64,000 nucleotides of DNA, from assembly GCA_963837695.1 (NCBI GenBank), contig CAWINZ010000005.1, positions 1,798,001 to 1,862,000 on the forward strand, written 5' to 3'. Below the pieces are notes generated by a model. The model had not been told where the DNA came from. It made no database searches and saw nothing but the letters and a program-made list of their open reading frames with translations. Shown here one piece after another: positions 1 through 8,106 of this stretch. The position numbers were made by a program, and so were the translations under genes. The DNA comes from VRUE01 sp963837695 (lineage in GTDB: Bacteria > Actinomycetota > Thermoleophilia > Solirubrobacterales > 70-9). Position 1 is the first letter of the stretch. Every line of letters begins with the position of its first letter.

Positions 1-959
1 TCGACCGGCGAGTGCATGTAGCGCAGCGGGACCGAGACAAGGCCCGTGGGGATTCCCGAGCGCGAGATCTGGATCGAGTCGGCGTCGGTGCTGGTGCCGC
101 GACCGCTGGCCGTGATCGTGTGCTCGATGCCGGCCTCCTCAGCGGTCTCGACCAGCAGTTCGAAGACCTTTGGCGAGAGGGTCGAGCCGCGACCGATCGC
201 GGGGCCGGAGCCGAGCGGATGGCTGCCGATCTCCTTCTCGTCGATGCCCGGGGCATCGGTGGCGTGGGTGACGTCGATCGCCACGGCGAGGTCCGGCCGC
301 ACCTGAAAGGCCGAGGTCCGCGCGCCGAACAGTCCAATCTCCTCCTGGACGGCGGCGATCGCGGCGAAGCTGCCGCTCAGCGAGTCGCGCTCGTGGCAGC
401 GGCGCAGCGCCTCCAGCGCGACGTAAGCGCCGATCCGGTTGTCCATCGCGCGTGAGGCCAGGCGGTCGCCGGCCAGGCGCACGGGCTCCGCTGCGATCAC
501 GACCGGGTCGCCGATCCGGATCAACGCCGCCGCCTCGTCGCGGTCGACGGCGCCGACGTCGATGTGGAGGCCCTTCAGCTCGACCACCTTCTTGCGCTGG
601 TCGGGGTCGAGCAGGTGGATCGGCTTGCGCCCGACGACGCCGGGAACGAGCCCGTCGCGGCCGCGCACCTCGACCCGCTGGCCGACCAGGATCTGGGGGT
701 CCCAGCCGCCGATCGGGGCGAACCAGAGGAAGCCCTTCTCGTCGATGTGGGTGACGACGAGGCCGATCTCGTCGATATGGCCGACCACCGCCAGCAGCGG
801 GGCCTCCTCGCCGACGCGGGCGATCGAAGAGCCGAGGCCGTCGGCCGAAAGTGTCGCGAAGGACGCTTCGTCCCGCCAGATGGCCGCGGCAGGGCCCTCA
901 TGCCCAGAGGGGGCGCCGGCGCGGAGCAGTTTGTCTAGCAGCGAAGGGATCTCGACCAT
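1..959 (-). CDS. M42 family metallopeptidase (C-terminus cut by window edge)
   Basis: The minus frame is open from an ATG at 959 down to base 1 and has no stop, so the C-terminus lies outside the window. The translation starts MVEIPSLLDKLLRAGAPSGH, typical of M42 (glutamyl aminopeptidase/endoglucanase-M like) peptidases. Family metal and catalytic motifs are visible in order: GHIDEIG near residue 70, SRAMDNRIGAY near 170, VQEEIGLFGART near 205, AIDVTHATD near 230, and the C-terminal GRGTSTDADSIQISRSGIP. These cocatalytic-metal enzymes remove N-terminal residues from peptides in the cytoplasm as large oligomers. The gene stands alone, divergent from the SDR gene at 1028. Substrate preference cannot be read from sequence. 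Confidence 0.9.
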   Translation of the reverse strand, partial: MVEIPSLLDKLLRAGAPSGHEGPAAAIWRDEASFATLSADGLGSSIARVGEEAPLLAVVGHIDEIGLVVTHIDEKGFLWFAPIGGWDPQILVGQRVEVRGRDGLVPGVVGRKPIHLLDPDQRKKVVELKGLHIDVGAVDRDEAAALIRIGDPVVIAAEPVRLAGDRLASRAMDNRIGAYVALEALRRCHERDSLSGSFAAIAAVQEEIGLFGARTSAFQVRPDLAVAIDVTHATDAPGIDEKEIGSHPLGSGPAIGRGSTLSPKVFELLVETAEEAGIEHTITASGRGTSTDADSIQISRSGIPTGLVSVPLRYMHSPV

Positions 960-1027
960 GACGAAGGCAGCAGTATGCCGAGTCGAACAGACGTCCGTGA
1001 TGAGGCAATTGGAATAGTTTTCCCTCG

Positions 1028-1837
1028 ATGAGCGAAACTGCGAAGACGTACCTGGTTACCGGGGCCTCGAGCGGCATCGGCGAGGCGGCCGCGAAACGGC
1101 TCGCGCGCGAGCCGGGCGCCGAGTTGATCCTGGTCGCTCGCCGCGAGGAGCGGCTGCGCTCGCTGGCCGAGGCACTGCCCTGCGAGGCGAGCTGGCTCGC
1201 CGTCGACCTGACCGCACCCGATGCCCCGGAGCGGGTCCGTGCCCATCTCGCCGAGCGCCACGGCGGCCGGCTCAACCTGCTGGTCAACAACGCCGGCGCC
1301 TCCTGGCGGGGCTCCTTCGGCGAGGCTGGCTACGAGAACGTGCGTCGCCACATGGAGATCAACTTCGACGCGGTCGCTCGCCTCACCGAGGCGCTGCTGC
1401 CGGCGCTGCGGGCCTCGAAGCCGAGTGCGATCGTCAATATCGCCAGCACGGCGGGCCGGGTCGCGCGGGCGCGGACCGGCTCCTACTCGGCCAGCAAGTT
1501 CGCCCTGATCGGCTGGACCGACGCGCTCTACGCCGAGGAGCGCCCGCACGGTGTCCACGTCGGCATGGTGCTGCCAGGCTTCATCGAGACCGAGGGATTC
1601 CCGGCCACCGAGTTGCGCGAGCGGGCGCTGACCCGCTGGACGGTCTCCAAAGCGGAGAAGGTCGCCGAGGCGATCGTCGAGACCGGGCTGCGCGGCAAGG
1701 CGGAGCGCTACGTGCCGCGCCCCTATGCGCTGGCCGCCGTCGCCCGGATCCTGCTCCCGGGACTTGTCCGCCGCGTGCTGTCCGGCGGTGCCGCCTCGAG
1801 CTTGACCACGAGCACGGCGGCGGACGCGGACGACTGA
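1028..1837 (+). CDS. SDR family oxidoreductase
   Basis: 269 residues, the usual size for a classical short-chain dehydrogenase/reductase. The N-terminal cofactor motif GASSGIGE (about residues 12-19), the NNAG motif (about 88-91) and the active-site YSASK (about 157-161) with the preceding serine are all present. An Arg just after the first strand region (LVARREER) suggests NADP(H) preference. It is likely a cytosolic oxidoreductase acting on a carbonyl or hydroxyl substrate that cannot be inferred. The basic/hydrophobic C-terminus (RPYALAAVARILLPGLVRRV) resembles SDRs that sit at membranes. It is divergent from the M42 peptidase gene and is followed by a convergent secreted-protein gene. Confidence 0.88.
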   Translation: MSETAKTYLVTGASSGIGEAAAKRLAREPGAELILVARREERLRSLAEALPCEASWLAVDLTAPDAPERVRAHLAERHGGRLNLLVNNAGASWRGSFGEAGYENVRRHMEINFDAVARLTEALLPALRASKPSAIVNIASTAGRVARARTGSYSASKFALIGWTDALYAEERPHGVHVGMVLPGFIETEGFPATELRERALTRWTVSKAEKVAEAIVETGLRGKAERYVPRPYALAAVARILLPGLVRRVLSGGAASSLTTSTAADADD

Positions 1838-1857
1838 GCGTCGCCCTGGCCGGGCGG

Positions 1858-2337
1858 TCAGCTGCCGATGCGGCTGAAGCGGCAGTAGTGGAAGTGGAAG
1901 ACGATGCTGGTGTTGTTGGCCGAGAGCCCGGCGCGTTCGGCGAGGATCGTGATGTGACCCGCTTTGATCTTTTCGCCGGCCTTGTAGTGCTTGCCGACTT
2001 CGCGTAGGCGCTGCCTGAGCAGCCGTATCGAGCCGAGCCAGTGTTCGACCCGGGTTTCGTCGGTGCTGGGGGCGGGGACCGTCGCCAGCCGTTTGATCAG
2101 CCCGCCGACGGAGCCCGAGACCCGGATGAACTGCTTGCCCGCGGGCATGAGCTTGCCCTTGTTGACGCGCTCCCTGGCGCCGGCCATGATCTTTTCGTTG
2201 GCGCTGCGGTTCGCCTGGCAGATCGGCTCGACCTGCGCCTTGTAGCTGTCACGCGTCTGTTCTTCGCCATGGACCAGCGGCGCGATCGCAAGCATCGCGA
2301 TGGCAATCGCAGCGAATGTCCCCAGCGTCCTCTTCAT
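1858..2337 (-). CDS. Secreted protein of unknown function
   Basis: 159 residues starting MKRTLGTFAAIAIAMLAI, a clear Sec signal peptide with likely cleavage after VHG. The mature part is helical and charged, with a CQANRSANEKI segment containing one cysteine and an N-x-K pattern. Similar small secreted helical proteins are common in this actinobacterial lineage, but no enzymatic motif is visible. It is convergent with the SDR gene and divergent from efp, whose leaderless-type start lies 75 bp away. Confidence 0.65.
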   Translation of the reverse strand: MKRTLGTFAAIAIAMLAIAPLVHGEEQTRDSYKAQVEPICQANRSANEKIMAGARERVNKGKLMPAGKQFIRVSGSVGGLIKRLATVPAPSTDETRVEHWLGSIRLLRQRLREVGKHYKAGEKIKAGHITILAERAGLSANNTSIVFHFHYCRFSRIGS

Positions 2338-2397
2338 CTCCCAGGCACACCCAGGTTAAAGCCTGCCGCCTGCCGCCCGGCCGCGGCCCCAGGTCTC

Positions 2398-2403
2398 TAG
2401 GAT
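2398..2403 (+). promoter_or_regulatory. Leaderless-type -10 box (TAGGAT) of efp
   Basis: TAGGAT lies 8 nt before the GTG at 2412. The same arrangement recurs at many genes of this window and leaves no room for a Shine-Dalgarno site, so the transcript probably starts at or next to the start codon. Confidence 0.5.
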
Positions 2404-2411
2404 TCGCGGCC

Positions 2412-2972
<561 letters not shown>

Positions 2973-3006
2973 CGGCGCCGCCGGTCCGAAGCGCGAGAAT
3001 AGGCCG

Positions 3007-3393
3007 ATGCGCAGATCCGACCAGCGACGCGATGCCGTCTTCGCCTGCTACCAGCGCGACATCACCGGGCGCCCGCTGGACGAGCTACTCGACGACACCC
3101 GTCCTTTTACGCGCGAGCTCGCCGAGGCGGTCGAGTCGCACCGCGAGGCGCTCGACGCGACGATCGGCGCCCACGCCCGCGGTTGGGAGTTAAAGCGGAT
3201 CGCACCGCTGGAGTTGAACGTGATGCGGGTCGCCCTCTATGAGATCGAGCACAGCGATGACGTGCCCGACGAGGTGGCGATCGACGAGGCGGTCGAGATC
3301 GCCAAGGAGTACTGCGGCGCCGACGCGCCCAGCTTCGTCAATGGCATCCTCGGCGCGATCGTGCGCGAGCGCCAGGGAGGCGCGGTCAAGTGA
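3007..3393 (+). CDS. nusB: Transcription antitermination protein NusB
   Basis: 128 residues beginning MRRSDQRRDAVFACYQRDIT, the all-helical NusB fold. The family features RR-x-A-x-F-x-x-Y near the N-terminus, RIAPLELNVMRVALYEI in the middle and AIDEAVEIAKEY..SFVNGILG at the C-terminus are intact. NusB with NusE (S10) binds boxA RNA in rRNA antitermination complexes. It starts the nusB-xseB-like-prenyl synthase-dxs run in which each stop overlaps the next start, so the four genes are probably one transcript with coupled translation. Confidence 0.96.
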   Translation: MRRSDQRRDAVFACYQRDITGRPLDELLDDTRPFTRELAEAVESHREALDATIGAHARGWELKRIAPLELNVMRVALYEIEHSDDVPDEVAIDEAVEIAKEYCGADAPSFVNGILGAIVRERQGGAVK

Positions 3394-3563
3394 GCGAGGG
3401 GGGGCGCCTGCGCGAGATCTCGGCCCGACTGCAGGCGATCGCCGCCGAGCTGGAGGGCGCAGAGGCGAGCGACGAGCGCGCCGCCGAGCTGGCCCACGAG
3501 GCGGCCGAGCTCTCGACCGAGGCGGTCGAGGAGGCCAACCGCCGCATCCGCGAGTCTGCGTGA
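3390..3563 (+). CDS. Short helical protein, probable divergent exonuclease VII small subunit (XseB-like)
   Basis: 57 residues read from a GTG that overlaps the nusB stop (GTGA) and end at a TGA that overlaps the next GTG. The product is one Glu/Ala-rich helical hairpin (LREISARLQAIAAELEG...AVEEANRRIRESA). Size, coiled-coil character and its place between nusB and the prenyl synthase match xseB in other bacteria. However, the usual LEEALALFERG signature is weak and no xseA lies in the window. The function is therefore inferred mainly from position. An alternative is an uncharacterised small protein. Confidence 0.55.
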   Translation: MSEGGRLREISARLQAIAAELEGAEASDERAAELAHEAAELSTEAVEEANRRIRESA

Positions 3564-4423
3564 GCTACCCCGAGGATCTGTGCGTCCTGGTCGACGCCGA
3601 GCTGGAGCGCCTTCGCTTTGCCGCTCACCCCGCCACGGCGGGGCTCGAGGAGGCGATGCGCTACTCGCTGCTCGCCGGCGGCAAGCGGGTGCGGCCGGCC
3701 CTCGCCCTGGCCACGGCCCGCGCCCTCGGCGCCGACCCGGCGCGCTACCTACCGGTGGCGGCGGCGCTCGAGCTGATCCACACCTACTCGCTGATCCACG
3801 ACGACCTGCCGGCGATGGACGACGACGGGCTGCGTCGCGGCCTGCCGACCTCCCACGTCAAGTACGGCGAGGACGTCGCGATCCTGGCCGGGGACGGCCT
3901 CTTTGCCGAGGCGATCCGGCTCTTCTGCGCGCAGCCCGGCGAGCCGGCGCGGGTGCTCGCCGCGCTGTCGGAGCTGGCCGGCGCGACGGGCGTGGACGGC
4001 ATGGTCGGCGGCCAGTACGTAGACGTGATCGGCGAGGCCGGCGACGCCGAGGCGCTGCGCGCCCTGCATGGCTTGAAGACTGGCCGTTTGATCGGCGCCG
4101 CGGTCGGCGTCGTACTGACCCTGGAGGGCGTGAGCGAAAGTGAGACAATTCCCTATCGTCGGTTTTCCGGCGAGCTCGGCGTCCTCTTCCAGATCGTCGA
4201 CGACATCCTCGATGTGACCGGAAGCGACGAGCAACTCGGCAAGCCCCGTGGAAGCGACGAGCGACATGGCAAACTCACCTACGTCAGCCTCTTTGGCCTC
4301 GAGCGGGCGCGCGAGCTGGCGGCCGAGTCACACGCAAAGGCGACAGCCGCGCTGGCCGAGGCGAGCGGCGACACCGGCGACCTGAGAGGGATCGCCGACT
4401 ACATCTTCACCAGGAACGAATGA
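3560..4423 (+). CDS. Polyprenyl synthetase (farnesyl/geranylgeranyl diphosphate synthase, IspA-like)
   Basis: The GTG at 3560, overlapping the preceding stop, gives 287 residues starting with SYPEDLCVLVDAELERL, the normal size for this trans-prenyltransferase family. The first Asp-rich motif DDLPAMDDD (about residues 80-88) and the second, FQIVDDILDVTGSDE (about 210-225), bind the Mg-diphosphate of allylic substrate and IPP. GGKRVRP near residue 40 is the IPP-binding element. The small residues before the first motif fit C15-C20 products, but chain length is not certain. The gene lies directly before dxs, so precursor supply and chain elongation are co-expressed. Confidence 0.93.
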   Translation: MSYPEDLCVLVDAELERLRFAAHPATAGLEEAMRYSLLAGGKRVRPALALATARALGADPARYLPVAAALELIHTYSLIHDDLPAMDDDGLRRGLPTSHVKYGEDVAILAGDGLFAEAIRLFCAQPGEPARVLAALSELAGATGVDGMVGGQYVDVIGEAGDAEALRALHGLKTGRLIGAAVGVVLTLEGVSESETIPYRRFSGELGVLFQIVDDILDVTGSDEQLGKPRGSDERHGKLTYVSLFGLERARELAAESHAKATAALAEASGDTGDLRGIADYIFTRNE

Positions 4424-6426
4424 GCGACAAACCACCAAGACTGTTGAACGGGATCGACTCTCCCGCCGATCTGCACGAGCTCGACGACGAGCAACTGCAG
4501 CAGGTCGCGCAGGAGATGCGCACCTACATCATCGACACGATCGGCGAGATCGGCGGTCACTTCGGCGCCAACCTCGGCACCTGCGAGCTGGCCGTCGCTC
4601 TGCACAGCCTGCTCGACTCGCCCCGCGACAAGGTCCTCTGGGACGTCGGCCACCAGTCCTACCCGCACAAGATCCTCACCGGCCGCCGCGACGCTCTGCC
4701 GACAATCCGCCAGTACGACGGGCTGGCCCCGTTCTGCTCGATCTTCGAGTCCGAGCACGACATCATGGGCGCCGGCCATGCCTCGACCTCGATCGGCTAC
4801 GCGGTCGGCCTCAAGGAGGCGATGCGCAAGGGGATCGGCGAGGACGGCAAGGTCGCCGCGGTGATCGGCGACGGGGCGCTGACCGGCGGTGTCGCTTACG
4901 AGGCCCTGCATGCCGCCGGGGGCCTGCAGACGCCGATCGTGATCGTCCTCAACGACAACGGCATGTCGATCTCACCCAACGTCGGCGCCCTCTCGCGCTA
5001 CTTCAACCGGGTCCGGCTCAACCCGCGCCTCTACCACGCCCGCGAGGGTGTCGAGGACCGGCTGACCAAGCTGCCGCTGGGGCTGGGTGGGCGGATCGAA
5101 CGGCTGGGGCCGGAGATCAAGTCGGCGATCAAGGCCTACTGGGCGCCCGGCCTCTTCTTCGAGGAGCTCGACCTCGCCTACATGGGGGTGATCGACGGCC
5201 ACGACGTGCACGCCCTTCGCGAGGCCCTGCGCGAGGCCTTCGAGGCCGACCGCCCGGTCGTCGTCCACATCCACACGGTCAAGGGCAAGGGCTTCGCGCC
5301 AGCGGAGGAGGGTGGCCTGGAGGGGATGGAGCAGTGGCATGCCGCCAAGCCGAAGAGCATCGTCAACGGGGCGCCCGCGCCGAAGCCGGTGCCGGTCAGG
5401 GAGTCCGACTCCCCCGAGGCGATCGCCCCCGAGCGGCTGGAGAAGCCACCGGCCGCAGGCGCCCCGCCGCAGTACACCCAGGTCTTCGCCGATGCGATTG
5501 TCGCCGAGGCCAAGCACGATGAGCGGGTGATCGGGATCACTGCCGCGATGGCCGGTGGGACCGGCTTGCAGAAGCTCGCCGACGAAGTGCCCGAGCAGTA
5601 CTACGACGTCGGCATCGCCGAGCAGAACGCGGTCCTGCTCGCCTCCGGCCTGGCGTTGCAGGGGGCGAAGCCGGTCTGCGCGATCTACTCGACCTTCCTC
5701 CAGCGCGCCTACGACCAGATCATCCACGACGTCTGCCTGCAGGAGCTCGACGTGACCTTCGCCATGGACCGGGCCGGTCTGGTCGGCGACGACGGGCCGA
5801 CCCATCACGGCGCCTTCGACATCTCCTACTTCAGGCCGCTGCCCAACGTCGTGGTGATGGCGCCCCGCGACGAGGCGATGCTGGTCAACATGCTGCGCAC
5901 GGCGATCGCGCACGACGGCCCGGCGGCGCTGCGCTACCCGCGCGGTGCCGCGGAGGGCGCCGAGCTGCCCGCCCGGCCGGAGGAGATACCGATCGGCAGC
6001 GGCGAGCTGCTGGCGAGTGGCGAGCGCGTCGCGTTGCTGGGATACGGCTACGGGGTCTCGATCGCGCTGCAGGCGGCGGAGATCCTTGCCGCGCACGATC
6101 TGCGCCCGGCCGTCGCCGACGCGCGCTTCGCCAAGCCGCTCGACGCCGAGCTGCTGGAGCGGCTGGCGCTCGGCCACGACCTCGTTGTGACGATCGAGGA
6201 GAACGTGCTCCCCGGCGGTTTCGGCTCGGCGGTTCTTGAGCACCTAGAGGACTCCTTCGCGGATCGTCCCGGCGACCGGGCGCGGGTGATGCGGGTCGGC
6301 CTGCCGGACCGCTACGTCACCCACGGCAAGCCGGCGCTGCTGCGCGAGGAGGTCGGTCTGACGGGGGAGTCGGTGGCCGAGCGGGTGCTCGCGGCGCTGC
6401 GCTCCGGCGAGCCTGCGCTGCGCTAG
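4420..6426 (+). CDS. dxs: 1-deoxy-D-xylulose-5-phosphate synthase
   Basis: 668 residues, start codon overlapping the preceding stop (ATGA). It condenses pyruvate and glyceraldehyde-3-phosphate using thiamine diphosphate, the entry step of the MEP isoprenoid pathway. The TPP-binding motif GDGALTGG..ALHAAG..IVVLNDNGMSIS (about residues 150-185), the conserved His of WDVGHQSYPHKI, the transketolase pyrimidine-domain segment DVGIAEQNAVLLASGLA and the C-terminal domain GFGSAVLEHL are complete. It is the last gene of the nusB run. A repeat and a hairpin follow, and the usual downstream neighbour tlyA is found only 23.8 kb away. Confidence 0.97.
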   Translation: MSDKPPRLLNGIDSPADLHELDDEQLQQVAQEMRTYIIDTIGEIGGHFGANLGTCELAVALHSLLDSPRDKVLWDVGHQSYPHKILTGRRDALPTIRQYDGLAPFCSIFESEHDIMGAGHASTSIGYAVGLKEAMRKGIGEDGKVAAVIGDGALTGGVAYEALHAAGGLQTPIVIVLNDNGMSISPNVGALSRYFNRVRLNPRLYHAREGVEDRLTKLPLGLGGRIERLGPEIKSAIKAYWAPGLFFEELDLAYMGVIDGHDVHALREALREAFEADRPVVVHIHTVKGKGFAPAEEGGLEGMEQWHAAKPKSIVNGAPAPKPVPVRESDSPEAIAPERLEKPPAAGAPPQYTQVFADAIVAEAKHDERVIGITAAMAGGTGLQKLADEVPEQYYDVGIAEQNAVLLASGLALQGAKPVCAIYSTFLQRAYDQIIHDVCLQELDVTFAMDRAGLVGDDGPTHHGAFDISYFRPLPNVVVMAPRDEAMLVNMLRTAIAHDGPAALRYPRGAAEGAELPARPEEIPIGSGELLASGERVALLGYGYGVSIALQAAEILAAHDLRPAVADARFAKPLDAELLERLALGHDLVVTIEENVLPGGFGSAVLEHLEDSFADRPGDRARVMRVGLPDRYVTHGKPALLREEVGLTGESVAERVLAALRSGEPALR

Positions 6427-6538
6427 GGCCCTCGACCCGTTAACGAGATTTCTACCTGCGCTTGCACCAAAGCGCTCAATCGGTTAGCTTTCCCGGCGGC
6501 CTCCTTGGTTGCACCGGAATCGGCCCCGCTTCGCGGAA

Positions 6539-6563
6539 CGTTTCTGGGGTTACTACAGGGAGA
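6539..6563 (+). repeat. Degenerate copy (A) of the att-like repeat
   Basis: This 25-bp stretch (CGTTTCTGGGGTTACTACAG and onward) matches the right half of the 61-bp repeats at 17527, 22009 and 29876. The left hairpin half is missing. Downstream bases (GTATCTCT then TATG and TCCG) also resemble those after the copy at 29876 but not those after the other two. Copies A and 29876 thus bracket the whole dxs-tlyA insertion. Confidence 0.7.
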
Positions 6564-6594
6564 GGAGGCGCGTATCTCTGGATATGCAGGGTCC

Positions 6595-6646
6595 GTTGGG
6601 CAGGCGGACCTATGCCCCCGGGTAGGGCATAGGTCGCCCGCCCAAC
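6595..6646 (+). terminator. Long hairpin after dxs
   Basis: GTTGGGCAGGCGGACC pairs with GGTCGCCCGCCCAAC, together with CTATGCCC/GGGCATAG and a short loop, making a stem of over 20 bp with one bulge. It follows dxs and copy A and precedes the glutaredoxin-like gene. There is no clear T-run, so termination is an inference. A palindromic intergenic repeat is the alternative. Confidence 0.5.
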
Positions 6647-6670
6647 CTTGCCGTTCTACTCGTGTCCGGC

Positions 6671-6676
6671 TAGGGT
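6671..6676 (+). promoter_or_regulatory. Leaderless-type -10 box (TAGGGT)
   Basis: TAGGGT ends 7 nt before the ATG at 6684, the spacing seen at other leaderless-type starts here. Confidence 0.4.
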
Positions 6677-6683
6677 GGCGTCG

Positions 6684-6971
6684 ATGGCCGTAAAGCTCCA
6701 CCGCTGCTCGGCGACGTGGGTCAAGATCGACGCTCACCCCTGCTGGCGCGTGCAGAAGGCGCTCGACGAGCAGGGCATCGAGTACGAGGTCGTCAAGGGA
6801 CCGTTGCGACCGGGCAAGCGCGACGACCTCGAGCAGGTCTCCGGCCAGCGCAAATACCCGGCGATCGAGTTCGAGGACGGCCGCGTCTACCGCGACGAAT
6901 CGGCGGAGATGGCAGAGCGGATCCATGCCGGGCAGCTGTTCGAGGGCTCGGCCTCCGAGACAGCATCCTGA
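6684..6971 (+). CDS. Glutaredoxin/GST N-terminal domain-like protein
   Basis: 95 residues from the ATG at 6684, which follows a TAGGGT box. The thioredoxin-like fold is suggested by VKLHRC..HPCWRVQKALDEQGIEYEVV, then the cis-Pro region KYPAIEFEDGRVYRDESAEMAERI. There is one cysteine (HPCW) at the active-site turn instead of CxxC, as in monothiol glutaredoxins and GST N-domains. It probably binds a thiol cofactor, but the reaction is unknown. An in-frame upstream ATG at 6648 was not used because it lies in the hairpin region. Confidence 0.7.
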   Translation: MAVKLHRCSATWVKIDAHPCWRVQKALDEQGIEYEVVKGPLRPGKRDDLEQVSGQRKYPAIEFEDGRVYRDESAEMAERIHAGQLFEGSASETAS

Positions 6972-6990
6972 TATCGCTACCCTCCTGACC

Positions 6991-7623
6991 GTGAGGCCAG
7001 GGGGCAAGTTCGGGGTCCTGATCGCCGTCGTCACGATTTCGCTTGCGGCGGCGGCGCCGGTGCGGGCGGCGTCGGTCTTCGGCACGGTCACGGATGCGGT
7101 GACCCACGCCGGGATCGCGAGCTTCGAAGTCTGCGCCTACAAGGCCTTGGCAAGTCAGGCCGAAGCCGAACTCATGCCGGAATCGAAGTTCTGCGCCTCA
7201 GCCGAACCAGAAACCCCTGGCGAATACACGCTTGGAGGCATTCCGATGGGCCAGTACAAAGTCGCCTTCCTGCCTGCCGTAGGAACTAAATTCGCGGCCG
7301 AGTTCTACGACGACGTTCAAACTTGGGGTGAAGCCGAGGTGCTCGACGTGCCCACGGGGACTCCAATCGACGCCGCCCTCGAGGAACCGGCGTCGAGCGA
7401 AGAATCGCCGAGCGAAGAATCGGTTGCTTCGAGCGGTGAGCCCGCCTCGCCGCCGGCCCCGGATGCGCCGGCCTTCGTCGCCCCCCCGGTGCTCGGCACG
7501 ACGAAGCCGGCCCCGATCCGGTGCAGGCGAGGCTTCAAGAAGAAGAAGGTCAGGGGTAGGGTCCGCTGCGTGAGGGTCCGGCGGGCTCGCCGCCACGGGC
7601 ACGGTCGCTCACTCAACCGATAG
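6991..7623 (+). CDS. Secreted protein with carboxypeptidase-regulatory-like domain
   Basis: 210 residues from GTG 6991, 7 nt after a TACCCT box. A signal peptide (KFGVLIAVVTISLAAAAPVRA) is followed by ASVFGTVTDAVTHAGIASFEVCAY and GEYTLGGIPMGQYKVAFLP, the beta-sandwich pattern of Cna-B/carboxypeptidase regulatory-like domains (about residues 25-110). A Ser/Glu/Pro-rich linker follows. It ends with a short module of two cysteines separated by basic residues (CRRGFKKKKVRGRVRCVRV), which recurs at the ends of secreted proteins of this lineage as far as I know. It is probably a cell-surface or exported structural protein. The last 11 bp overlap the convergent gene. Confidence 0.7.
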   Translation: MRPGGKFGVLIAVVTISLAAAAPVRAASVFGTVTDAVTHAGIASFEVCAYKALASQAEAELMPESKFCASAEPETPGEYTLGGIPMGQYKVAFLPAVGTKFAAEFYDDVQTWGEAEVLDVPTGTPIDAALEEPASSEESPSEESVASSGEPASPPAPDAPAFVAPPVLGTTKPAPIRCRRGFKKKKVRGRVRCVRVRRARRHGHGRSLNR

Positions 7624-7957
7624 AGAGCACCTTCGATTTCGCCGCCCTGCAGCTGCCCTTGGCGGGCGCCTTGGCGTAGTAGGAGCCGGAGATGAGTCGC
7701 TTGCCGATCGGGATCGACCACTTGGTCTTGGCGTTGCTCCTGTCGGTGCCAAGAAGCTTGTCGGGGCCAGCCTTCTTGCGGAAGAGCTTGACCTTGCGGC
7801 CTCTCGCGCAGGCGCGCTTGCCGGACTTCAGCGTTCCGTGAAAGGCCGGGGCTTTGAGGCTGACGACGATCGTGGTCGAGTTGCTCGCGCCGGCGGTGGC
7901 GGGCAGCAGCGCGATCGCAAGGATGGCGACGAGCAGAATGGAAAGACGGGCAGCCAT
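7613..7957 (-). CDS. Small secreted basic protein
   Basis: 114 residues from the ATG at 7957 (an upstream GTG would add 15 residues in front of the signal peptide and was rejected). A signal peptide (MAARLSILLVAILAIALLPA) ends near TAGAS. The mature part is basic with two cysteines (RACARGRKVKLF and KGSCRAAKS) and reads like a small beta-sandwich (TIVVSLKAPAFHGTLKSGKR). Function is unknown. Similar Lys/Arg-rich secreted proteins occur in related actinobacteria. Confidence 0.6.
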   Translation of the reverse strand: MAARLSILLVAILAIALLPATAGASNSTTIVVSLKAPAFHGTLKSGKRACARGRKVKLFRKKAGPDKLLGTDRSNAKTKWSIPIGKRLISGSYYAKAPAKGSCRAAKSKVLSIG

Positions 7958-8106
7958 GACAACCTCCGATTGAAGTTTGCGGCACCACTCTAGAGATTCC
8001 ACGAATGCCGTAGAAGATCAACGCGATCTCGACGCCGGCACGGCCTGACCGGCCCCGTTTACCGGCCCACCCGACGACGCGCCGTTCTACGGATGCGCTC
8101 CGGCCG

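Noticed and set aside
2316..2411. Upstream start for elongation factor P
   Set aside because: It would add about 32 residues not found in the family and overlap the divergent gene's start; GTG 2412 fits length and the -10 box.
4972..6243. Long minus-strand ORF opposite dxs (and similar ones opposite pyrG, recN and the P-type ATPase)
   Set aside because: Shadow frames typical of high-G+C genes; the plus strand codes for a complete known protein.
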